Origin: JBGRQA01 sp041725895
Lineage (GTDB): Bacteria; Bacteroidota; Bacteroidia; Bacteroidales; Marinifilaceae
NCBI GenBank assembly: GCA_041725895.1
Contig: JBGRQA010000047.1
Coordinates: 1 to 29,614 of the forward strand
DNA length: 29,614 nucleotides
Direction of reading: 5' to 3'
This document shows, piece by piece, positions 7,997-15,285 of this stretch; position 1 is the first letter of the stretch; the number at the start of each line of letters is the position of its first letter. The position numbers were made by a program, and so were the translations under genes. The notes beneath the pieces are model-generated. The model was not told the origin of the DNA. It did no database searches and saw only the letters and a list, made by a program, of their open reading frames with translations.

Positions 7997-10111
7997 TTAT
8001 TCTTTCACGCCTAACTGATCTAAAACAAAGGCATATTCAAGTGCAACCTCTTTGTAGCGTTCAAATCGCCCGGAAGCTCCTCCATGCCCAAAATCCATGT
8101 TAATTTTTATCAGCAGGGAATTGTCATCCGTTTTCATCTCCCGCATTTTGGCTACCCATTTGGCCGGTTCCCAGTATTGCACCTGTGAATCGTGCAATCC
8201 GGTTGTAACCAGCATGGCCGGATAATCCTTTTCTTCCACATTATCATAAGGTGAATAGGAAAGCATATAATCGTAATACTCCTTCTCCTTGGGATTTCCC
8301 CACTCGTCAAACTCCCCGGTAGTTAAGGGAATAGTTTCGTCCAACATGGTGGTAACAACATCTACAAATGGAACAGCAGCAATAATTCCCCGGTACAAAT
8401 CAGGACGCAAGTTCACAACAGCTCCCATCAACAAACCTCCGGCACTTCCGCCCCAGGCGAATACCTTATCTTTGGCTGCATACTTCTCCTTCACCAGATG
8501 CTCTGTACATGCAATAAAATCGGTGAATGTATTCTTCTTTTTCAGTAATTTTCCATCCTCGTACCAGTAACGGCCCATCTCCTGCCCTCCGCGAACTTTC
8601 GCTGTTGCAAATACAAATCCACGATCCAGCAAACTCAATCGAACAGAACTGAAATAATCATCCGAATTGGAACCGTAGGAACCATAGGAAGTAATCCACA
8701 AAGGATTGGTCCCATCCAGCTGCAAGCCTTTTCGATATACAATTGAAATAGGAATCCGGGTTCCATCTTCAGCTGTTGCCCAAAGGCGTTTGGCTTCGTA
8801 ATTGTTCTTGTCAAAATCGCCCAAAACTTCCTGCTGCTTCAGGAGGGTTTTGGTTCTCGATTCCATGTGGTAATCAAAAGTAGAAGAGGGAGTGGTCAGG
8901 GAAGTATAGCCATAACGCAGAACTTCCGTATCAAACTCCGGGTTCATGGAAATCCACGCATCATAAGTTTCCTCGCCAAAATCAAGGTAATGCTCTTTGC
9001 CATCCTTCCAATTCCTGATGCGCAATTGATTCAAACCATTCTCCCGCTCACTAATCACCATATGGTTTTTGAAGATCTCAAAACCATCCAGGTACACTTT
9101 ATCGCGGTGAGGAATCACCATTTCCCAATTTTGCTTTTCGGTTGTATCCACCGAGGTTTTCATCAAACAGAAATTCTTGGCATTCCAATTCGTACGAACA
9201 TAAAAATGATCCTGATAATGATCTATATCATACTCCATCTCTTTTTCGCGTGGATGAAAAACTTTAAACTCACTGTCCGGATGATCTGCCTCAATAAACC
9301 GATACTCGGCAGAAAGTGTACTGCTTACTCCTATTACAATATACTTTCGGGATTTGGTTTTGTAACAGAAGGTATAGAAAGTATTGTCCTTCTCCTCGTA
9401 AACCAACTCGTCCTGCTCCTTACCGGTTCCCAAAACATGCTTGAATACCTTATAGGGCAACAGGGTTTCCGGGTGTTTTACCGTATAGAAAATGGTTTTG
9501 TTATCGTTGGCCCAAACAATTCCTCCGGTAGTATTGGGAATTTCGTCGGCAAAAAGTTCACCGCTCTTCAGATCTTTGAATTGGATGGTGTATTGACGTC
9601 GACTGACTGTATCTACCGAAAAGGCCAGTATTCTATTATCAGGACTAACCGATAAGCCACCAATGGAATAGAAACTATGATCTTTTGCCATATCGGGAAC
9701 ATCCAGCATTATGGCCTCCGGTGCATCCAGACTCTTCTGCTTCCGACAATACAGAGGGTACTCAGCATCCCCTTCCGTTCTGGAGTAATAGTAATACCCA
9801 TTTGTTTTATAGGGAACCGATTCATCGGTTTTTTTGATGCGGGAAATCATTTCATCGTAGAGCTTCTTCTGAAATGCTTCAGTATGTTTCATCACCGCAT
9901 CGGTATAGGCATTTTCTGCCTTCAAATAATCAATTACTTCCGGATCTTCTCTCTGGTTCATCCAAAAGTAATTATCCACTCGGGTATCACCATGAATGGT
10001 TAGCTCCTTTGCAACCTTTTTGGCTTTGGGAGCTTGCAGGGTTTGCTTTTCCTTACAGGCAAATGTAGTCATAGCTATAATGACAATAATTAGGGTTAAT
10101 ATTCTTTTCAT
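7997..10111 (-). CDS. Oligopeptidase B-like S9 serine peptidase, lipoprotein
   Basis: 704 residues, normal for prolyl oligopeptidase family S9A. The N-terminus is a lipoprotein signal (MKRILTLIIVIIAMTTFAC), so the enzyme is probably membrane-anchored outside the cytoplasm. A propeller domain (about 25-420) begins with the family signature HGDTRVDNYFWMNQREDPEV. The alpha/beta hydrolase domain carries the nucleophile in AWGGSAGG (S556), Asp in LVTTGLHDSQV (D641) and His in MDFGHGGASGR (H676), a complete triad. PtrB-type enzymes cleave short peptides after basic residues; the full specificity here is inferred. A terminator follows, the upstream gene (RecQ) ends 138 bp away, and I found no strict TAnnTTTG promoter in that gap. 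Confidence 0.93.
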   Translation of the reverse strand: MKRILTLIIVIIAMTTFACKEKQTLQAPKAKKVAKELTIHGDTRVDNYFWMNQREDPEVIDYLKAENAYTDAVMKHTEAFQKKLYDEMISRIKKTDESVPYKTNGYYYYSRTEGDAEYPLYCRKQKSLDAPEAIMLDVPDMAKDHSFYSIGGLSVSPDNRILAFSVDTVSRRQYTIQFKDLKSGELFADEIPNTTGGIVWANDNKTIFYTVKHPETLLPYKVFKHVLGTGKEQDELVYEEKDNTFYTFCYKTKSRKYIVIGVSSTLSAEYRFIEADHPDSEFKVFHPREKEMEYDIDHYQDHFYVRTNWNAKNFCLMKTSVDTTEKQNWEMVIPHRDKVYLDGFEIFKNHMVISERENGLNQLRIRNWKDGKEHYLDFGEETYDAWISMNPEFDTEVLRYGYTSLTTPSSTFDYHMESRTKTLLKQQEVLGDFDKNNYEAKRLWATAEDGTRIPISIVYRKGLQLDGTNPLWITSYGSYGSNSDDYFSSVRLSLLDRGFVFATAKVRGGQEMGRYWYEDGKLLKKKNTFTDFIACTEHLVKEKYAAKDKVFAWGGSAGGLLMGAVVNLRPDLYRGIIAAVPFVDVVTTMLDETIPLTTGEFDEWGNPKEKEYYDYMLSYSPYDNVEEKDYPAMLVTTGLHDSQVQYWEPAKWVAKMREMKTDDNSLLIKINMDFGHGGASGRFERYKEVALEYAFVLDQLGVKE

Positions 10112-10249
10112 AGTATTTAGGTATTAGGGGTGTACAGAACTGTAAATTTAACAAAAAACAGCAAAACACAACCTATATCACACTATGAATTAAATCGTTA
10201 TTTCCGGCAACCTAAAACAGCACCATCTCTCACACGAACAGAAATCCTC

Positions 10250-12361
10250 CTACTGCATTTTTAAGTAGGACAATCCCAATCGTATTTTATGGTACTCCAC
10301 TTCCTCATTCATGTGCAAGTAGAGGTCCTTTAGATTGCAATTCATACCATATCTGGCAACAGCACTTTCTACCTGTGAAAGATCGTCTGATGTGAGGAAT
10401 TCCAGCAAGTCAACATCAGCTCCTTTTTCGTACAAGGAAGCCAAATGGGAATATACCGTAATGGGATTGAGTTTTCGAATGCTGGAAATCTCTTCCACCG
10501 AATATCCTTGCTTGTAGAACTCATAAGTCTGATAAAAAGAATCCACGGCTTGTTTGGTTTTCTTTTTATTCCGCTGGCTGAACTCCATAATCTCGTTGAT
10601 AAACAAATCTCCATAGAGTTGATATTTACGAACTCCTACCCCGGAAATCATCTTCATCTCAAACTCTGTAGTAGGCTTGTCCTCTGCCATCTCCTTCAAT
10701 GTTGCATCGGAGAATACAAGGTATGGTGGTATATTCGATTCGGCAGCCAATTTCTTCCGTAATTTCCGCAACGCTTCGAAAAGCTCCTCCCGTTCTGCCT
10801 GACGAGTGGTTCTGGGTTTGGCCTTCACCTGAGTTTCCGGTTGCGATTTCATAGAAGCCAAATGTACCAACATCACTTTGCGCCCCTGAAACAAAACTTC
10901 GCGACTGTGTTCGGTCAGCTTTAGAGCATTCCCCTCATCGTAAGCAACTGTTAGGTACCCAAGATTGAGCAACTGCAGTAAATATTGCTGCCAATCCTGT
11001 AAGGAAATGTCTTTTCCCGCCCCATAAGTTTTTATCTGGTTGTATCCTTTCTGTAGAATCTCCTGACGGGCAGAGCCTCGAAGTACATCAATCAAAACTC
11101 CGGCGGCCACCTTCTCCTGCAGGCGATAGATAGCCGAAAGGGCTTTCTGGGCAATTACAGTACCATCAAATTGTTGCGGTGGATCCTTGCAAACATCGCA
11201 ATTACCGCAATCCTCCTCCAGGTGCTCACCAAAATAGCTCAACAAAATCTTACGGCGGCAAATTCGGGCATCGCAAAACTGTTGCATGCGCTCCAGTTTG
11301 GCCATGGATACCTCTTTGAGATTGGATTCGTCGATGAACCGACGGTGCACAATTACATCCGAAAAGGAATAGAACAACATGGTATCGGATTTCAATCCAT
11401 CGCGCCCTGCACGGCCAATTTCCTGGTAGTACCCCTCAATATTTTTAGGCAAATTGTAATGGATAACCCAACGAACATTGGATTTATCAATCCCCATCCC
11501 AAAAGCAATGGTGGCACAAATAATTGGAGTTTCATCGTTAATGAAATCCTCCTGGGTTTTGGCTCGTTCCCGGGCCGATAAACCGGCATGGTAGTAGGCA
11601 GCATTTACCCCGGCATTCTTCAACTTTTTGGCCAGGCCTTCGGTGGCTTTTCTACTCAAGCAATAGATTATCCCCGATTGGTGAGGTCGTTGCCGAATAA
11701 ACCCCAATATGGTTTGAAATTTATCGCGTCCGGGCATTACCTTCAAACTCAGGTTGGGCCGGTCGAATGAGGAAATGAACTGGCCGGGATCCGTTAAGCA
11801 CAGTTGGTTGACAATATCTTTCTGGGTCAAATGATCGGCAGTAGCAGTAAGAGCAATAACAGGGACATGGAGAAATTGCTTCTTCAGATAAGCCATCTTG
11901 GTGTATTCGGGACGAAAATCGTGTCCCCAGGTGGAGATACAGTGCGCCTCATCAATAGCAAACAAACTCACCTTCATTTGCAAAAGAAGGTAGTAGAAAT
12001 CCTGACTCACCAACTTCTCCGGTGACACATACAACAGCTTTATCTTCCCCTGGTTTACCTCCTCAATAACTTCAGCCTGCTCACCGGCCGATTGCGAACT
12101 ATTCAGGTAGGCAGCATTCACCCCATTGGCCCGCAAGCCTTCCACCTGATCCTTCATCAAGGCAATTAAGGGAGATACAACCACTGCAACTCCATCCATA
12201 ATCAGAGCGGGAATTTGGTAGCACAATGATTTTCCTCCTCCCGTAGGCATAATCACCAGAGCATCTTTCCCATCCAGCACCGATTGGATAATTTCATCCT
12301 GCATAGGTCTGAAACTATCGTAACCAAAATATCTTTTTAATGCACGTAATGCTAACTTCAT
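10250..12361 (-). CDS. recQ: ATP-dependent DNA helicase RecQ
   Basis: 703 residues from ATG 12361. Motif 0 is in KRYFGYDSFRPMQ, Walker A is MPTGGGKS (residues 41-45 for GGGKS) and the DEAH box sits in FAIDEAHCISTWGHDFRPEY (137-140). Motif VI lies in YYQEIGRAGRDG. The zinc-binding region has its cysteines in FCDARICRRK and EDCGNCDVC, followed by the RQC winged helix, an HRDC domain (about 510-590) and a C-terminal HTH (FYKQGYSVEEISSI). RecQ unwinds DNA 3'-5' in recombination and fork repair. An upstream in-frame ATG at 12406 would add 15 residues, but a TAGCTTTG promoter element falls inside that extension (12383-12390), so 12361 is the better start. Confidence 0.96.
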   Translation of the reverse strand: MKLALRALKRYFGYDSFRPMQDEIIQSVLDGKDALVIMPTGGGKSLCYQIPALIMDGVAVVVSPLIALMKDQVEGLRANGVNAAYLNSSQSAGEQAEVIEEVNQGKIKLLYVSPEKLVSQDFYYLLLQMKVSLFAIDEAHCISTWGHDFRPEYTKMAYLKKQFLHVPVIALTATADHLTQKDIVNQLCLTDPGQFISSFDRPNLSLKVMPGRDKFQTILGFIRQRPHQSGIIYCLSRKATEGLAKKLKNAGVNAAYYHAGLSARERAKTQEDFINDETPIICATIAFGMGIDKSNVRWVIHYNLPKNIEGYYQEIGRAGRDGLKSDTMLFYSFSDVIVHRRFIDESNLKEVSMAKLERMQQFCDARICRRKILLSYFGEHLEEDCGNCDVCKDPPQQFDGTVIAQKALSAIYRLQEKVAAGVLIDVLRGSARQEILQKGYNQIKTYGAGKDISLQDWQQYLLQLLNLGYLTVAYDEGNALKLTEHSREVLFQGRKVMLVHLASMKSQPETQVKAKPRTTRQAEREELFEALRKLRKKLAAESNIPPYLVFSDATLKEMAEDKPTTEFEMKMISGVGVRKYQLYGDLFINEIMEFSQRNKKKTKQAVDSFYQTYEFYKQGYSVEEISSIRKLNPITVYSHLASLYEKGADVDLLEFLTSDDLSQVESAVARYGMNCNLKDLYLHMNEEVEYHKIRLGLSYLKMQ

Positions 12362-12382
12362 AAAGGCTTGAAAAAATTTCTG

Positions 12383-12390
12383 CAAAGCTA
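12383..12390 (-). promoter_or_regulatory. Predicted -7 element of recQ
   Basis: The minus strand reads TAGCTTTG, an exact TAnnTTTG match followed by CAG. Predicted transcription start is near 12377, about 16 nt before the ATG at 12361 and downstream of the alternative ATG at 12406. Confidence 0.6.
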
Positions 12391-12635
12391 GTACAAAATC
12401 CTGCAACGAACTTCATCCTTTCCCCAGTAAAAGATGTTAATTTTAATGAATTGAAAGCATATAAATACTTCGAATCAACGATGGAATAGAAGAACGAATT
12501 AAAACCAAAGGCCGGAACATCCCTTGGACCTGTCGAATAAGAGATCTTTTAAGACACAATTTCCTAATAAATTTCCTGAATCTAAAAACAGATTGTACAA
12601 CATATCGAAAAAATCGAAATATGACTAAAATCATA

Positions 12636-12679
12636 ATTGCAGTATAACCCTATGATAAAAAAGAATCTATTTTTGCAGC
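12636..12679 (+). promoter_or_regulatory. Promoter module ATTGCAGT-N24-TATTTTTGCAGC (Gate-domain gene)
   Basis: ATTGCAGT occupies 12636-12643 and TATTTTTGCAGC 12668-12679; the latter contains a TAnnTTTG -7 element. The same two blocks with the same 24-bp gap occur at 22876-22919 before an outer-membrane protein gene. ATTGCAGT lies upstream of the usual -33 position and is likely an activator site. The predicted leader is about 40 nt. Confidence 0.65.
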
Positions 12680-12721
12680 ATTCACAAAACACTAAAACAA
12701 CAACCTAATTTTAACCAAAAA

Positions 12722-13903
12722 ATGAACGCAATTAAGAGTATTAAGGAGACGGATTTCCTTAAGCAACGAAGGTACGAGGCCGTAGTATTTCTCGTAGGTT
12801 TCTTTGGGGTATTTGGCTATATCGGACACCACATGGGTGTTTCCAACATGCTGAACACCATTATGAATACCGCCTGGGACCTCCTCATGAACACTGTATT
12901 CTATATCATGGGGATTACAGTACTTTCGGGAGCATTGGGTCGACTACTAATTGAATTCGGAGTAGTTCGATTACTGGAAAAGATTCTGGCTCCAATGATG
13001 CGCCCATTATTCAACCTGCCCGGAGTTGGAGCACTGGCAGGAGTATTGACCTTTTTGTCGGACAATCCGGCCATTATCTCTTTGGCCAACGACAAGAATT
13101 TCAGCAAGTATTTTAAACGCTACGAATTAATTTCGTTGACCAATTTCGGAACCGCTTTTGGAATGGGCCTGATTGTAATTACCTTCATGTCTACTCTAAA
13201 AGTACCGGGAGATGATACCAATTTCTTCATCCCTGCCCTGATTGGACTAGTTGGTGCTCTTGTAGGTGCTATGGTTTCAACAAGATTGATGCAACGACTG
13301 ATCAAGGGAAACATTCCTCCACGCAAGGATCAGGATTTCAAGGGAGCTACTGAGAAAATCAGCTTTAAGTCAGAAGGAGGAGCATTCCTTCGTTTCCTAA
13401 ACTCCATTCTGGATGGTGGAAAATCGGGTGTAGACCTGGGACTGGCAATTATTCCCGGTGTATTGATCATCTCCACCATGGTAATGATGCTGACTTTTGG
13501 ACCTAAAGATGCAGCAATTGGCTACCAGGGATTGGCTTTCGAAGGAGTACCGATCCTACCTAAGCTGGCCGGTTACATCTGGTGGCTATTCGAAGGACTG
13601 TTCGGGTTCAAGAACCCTGAATTGATCGCCTTCCCGGTTACCTCGCTTGGTGCTGTAGGTGCTGCCCTTTCACTGGTGAAAGCTTTTGTTACCCAGGGAA
13701 TCATCGACGGAAACGTAGTTGCCGTATTTACCGCCATGGGGATGTGCTGGAGTGGTTACCTAAGTACCCATACTGCCATGCTGGATACTTTGAACTATCG
13801 GGAGTTGACGTCCAAAGCTTTGCTGTCGCATACCGTTGGAGGTATTATTGCTGGTACTTTTGCCCACTGGCTCTATGTACTGCTCTCGCAATTTGTTCTT
13901 TAG
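12722..13903 (+). CDS. Gate (nucleoside-recognition) domain membrane protein, CD0519/CD1768-like
   Basis: 393 residues with about nine hydrophobic segments. Two Gate-like halves are visible: the first includes FYIMGITVLSGALGRLL and LPGVGALAGVLTFLSDNPA (about 60-125), and the second covers VDLGLAIIPGVLIISTMVMMLTF to the end. The pattern with SDNPAIISLANDKNF matches the nucleoside-recognition/spore-maturation-like membrane family, specifically the roughly 390-residue CD0519/CD1768 type. Members are presumed transporters, but the substrate is unestablished. The gene stands alone: it has its own promoter module shared with the OMP gene at 23065 and a terminator directly downstream. Confidence 0.85.
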   Translation: MNAIKSIKETDFLKQRRYEAVVFLVGFFGVFGYIGHHMGVSNMLNTIMNTAWDLLMNTVFYIMGITVLSGALGRLLIEFGVVRLLEKILAPMMRPLFNLPGVGALAGVLTFLSDNPAIISLANDKNFSKYFKRYELISLTNFGTAFGMGLIVITFMSTLKVPGDDTNFFIPALIGLVGALVGAMVSTRLMQRLIKGNIPPRKDQDFKGATEKISFKSEGGAFLRFLNSILDGGKSGVDLGLAIIPGVLIISTMVMMLTFGPKDAAIGYQGLAFEGVPILPKLAGYIWWLFEGLFGFKNPELIAFPVTSLGAVGAALSLVKAFVTQGIIDGNVVAVFTAMGMCWSGYLSTHTAMLDTLNYRELTSKALLSHTVGGIIAGTFAHWLYVLLSQFVL

Positions 13904-13927
13904 AGGATATGACAATAGATATAAAAG

Positions 13928-13957
13928 AAGGAAGACTTTAAGGTTTTCCTTTTTTTA
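13928..13957 (+). terminator. Intrinsic terminator of the Gate-domain gene
   Basis: AAGGAA (13928-13933) pairs with TTCCTT (13946-13951) with partial inner pairing, and the right arm runs into seven or more T residues. It starts 25 bp after the stop codon. Confidence 0.7.
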
Positions 13958-14141
13958 TGCCCTGTAAAAACCATGTACTTATTCATGATATTCTCTTTTT
14001 GCTGAATATTGTATCAAGGGTGTTTGATTCTACAATCCATTTTTCGGCAACTGTTTGTATGTAACGGTCCCCTATATTGAGTTTCGGCGGTATTCTGAAT
14101 GTTCTCCAAATTGGGAAATGCGTTGAACTCGTTTAGGGGGT

Positions 14142-14286
14142 AGTCCTTCTCACGGTCGTGAGACAGTCCTTCTCACGGTCGTGAGACAGTCATACTCACG
14201 GTCGTGAGACAGTCACACTCACGGTCGTGAGACGGTCATACTCACGGTCGTGAGACGGTCACCCCCACGGTCGTGAGACGGTCATA
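14142..14286. repeat. Six-copy 23-bp tandem palindromic repeat
   Basis: Units start at 14149, 14172, 14195, 14218, 14241 and 14264, always 23 bp apart. Each has the 14-bp inverted repeat CTCACGGTCGTGAG (arms CTCACG/CGTGAG around GT; the last unit starts CCCACG) followed by GAC[A/G]GTC and three variable bases. GAC[A/G]GTC is itself a small palindrome, so two kinds of inverted repeat alternate. The first three units carry ACAGTC and the last three ACGGTC, so the array grew by block duplication. The period is not a multiple of three and no frame is conserved, so this is non-coding. Confidence 0.95.
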
Positions 14287-14369
14287 TACAAAAGCAGCAG
14301 CACAAATAGCAAAGAAAAATCCAGGTAGTAACTTACTACCCAGACCAAATACAAAAGTTCACAGGACCA

Positions 14370-15083
14370 CTACTCTACAATCAACACCTGATCGAATTGA
14401 GCCGTACGCGGCACCTTAAGGAAAATATTATTCGTTGAATATTGCGTTACCAACTCCAGCTTGTAGTTGCCGACTTCCAGGTCGGGAAGCATTACCACCA
14501 GCTCTTTGGGTTTGTTGGATACAATTTGGGAGCACTTATGGCGACTGCTATCGGTTTGGTTTATCAGGTACACCCCAACACTTGCATCATCGCCAGCAAT
14601 TTTAAGCTTACTCCCTTTAATGGCAATTACATTGTTGGGCGTAATGGTACTGTCTTCGGCACTGGTAAGATTATCAATCACTTTACCAATTACCGGATCG
14701 GTAGCAGCTGTGCCAACAATCTCTACCTGCGTCTTCTTTAGCTCATTGCGCAAAGCAGAGCTACTGGTGAAGGAGGCAATAATCCGGTGTTCCTGTGGAT
14801 CAAACCGATCGGTTGCCCCGCGGAACACACCATTCACTCCAATGTGACTGTGGTACACTCCTGTGTTGATACTGTAGCCCTCAGCCATTTTCGCTACTTT
14901 GATACGATCGCTCCGATCAAGGATATCCATAAGGGTCTCCTTTTTGTATTCGGTACCTTCCTTCATCAACTCTTCAGCAATAGCTTCGTTGTCCAGGGTT
15001 CCCAGCGGCTTAACTTTTCCGAAATAATCGTTCGGATCTGCTGTTAATACATTATCGTATAACCAAACATTAACTTTAGACAT
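14370..15083 (-). CDS. HU-like DNA-binding protein with DUF4469 domain
   Basis: 237 residues. Residues about 1-120 match the HU-like DNA-binding domain of Bacteroidota (start MSKVNVWLYDNVLTADPNDYFGK; IAEELMKEGTEYKKETLMDIL; INTGVYHSHIGVNGVFRG). Residues about 125-235 match the DUF4469 Ig-like domain (DPVIGKVIDN, IKGSKLKIAGDDASVGVYL, LVVMLPDLEVGNYKLEL). Members are abundant nucleoid-type proteins of Bacteroidota and have no signal peptide; DNA binding is inferred from the IHF/HU relationship. The gene ends 84 bp from the palindromic array. The upstream gap (15084-15233) has only a near-consensus TTTATTTG and no strict -7 element. Confidence 0.9.
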   Translation of the reverse strand: MSKVNVWLYDNVLTADPNDYFGKVKPLGTLDNEAIAEELMKEGTEYKKETLMDILDRSDRIKVAKMAEGYSINTGVYHSHIGVNGVFRGATDRFDPQEHRIIASFTSSSALRNELKKTQVEIVGTAATDPVIGKVIDNLTSAEDSTITPNNVIAIKGSKLKIAGDDASVGVYLINQTDSSRHKCSQIVSNKPKELVVMLPDLEVGNYKLELVTQYSTNNIFLKVPRTAQFDQVLIVE

Positions 15084-15233
15084 TTTATTGTTTTTTTAGT
15101 AAGACAATTAATTTGCTATAAAAAAGTTCCGACTCTTTTTTGTCACTACCAAATAAACCATCTGTCTTTTCCAATATTTTTAACTGTAACTACAGCCGCG
15201 TCAAACACATCGGGGTTTACCAAGGAGGATAGA

Positions 15234-15261
15234 ACAAAAAAACCGGAGTTGCCTCCGGTTT
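15234..15261 (-). terminator. Intrinsic terminator of mutS2
   Basis: AACCGGAG (15241-15248), loop TTGC and CTCCGGTT (15253-15260) form a perfect GC-rich stem. On the minus strand it is followed by seven T residues (A-run at 15236-15242 on plus). Confidence 0.85.
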
Positions 15262-15285
15262 CTGAATATCCTATTATTCTACTAT

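Larger units (their letters stand above)
12362..12721. other. Divergent intergenic region recQ / Gate-domain gene
   Basis: No convincing gene lies in this AT-rich stretch. It holds the recQ -7 element (minus) and the promoter of the Gate-domain gene (plus), described separately. A 63-codon minus-strand frame at 12443-12634 shows no recognisable protein and is discounted. Confidence 0.6.
13904..14369. other. Convergent intergenic region with palindromic array
   Basis: No gene is apparent. After the terminator at 13928-13957, the stretch 13960-14140 has no clear coding signal in any frame. It is followed by the 23-bp palindromic tandem array at 14142-14286 and then 80 nondescript bases before the DUF4469 gene stop. 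Both flanking genes point into this region. Confidence 0.7.

Noticed and set aside
8867..9655. 262-codon plus-strand open frame
   Set aside because: Antisense to the propeller of the S9 peptidase and not protein-like.
12443..12634. 63-codon minus-strand frame
   Set aside because: No family features and no promoter; it sits in the divergent promoter region.
13960..14140. Possible decayed transposase or gene remnant
   Set aside because: Short frames are broken by stops on both strands and no transposase motif or terminal repeats could be recognised.
14142..14286. Possible CRISPR array
   Set aside because: The repeat is fully tandem with no unique spacers, only three variable bases per unit, and no cas genes are present.
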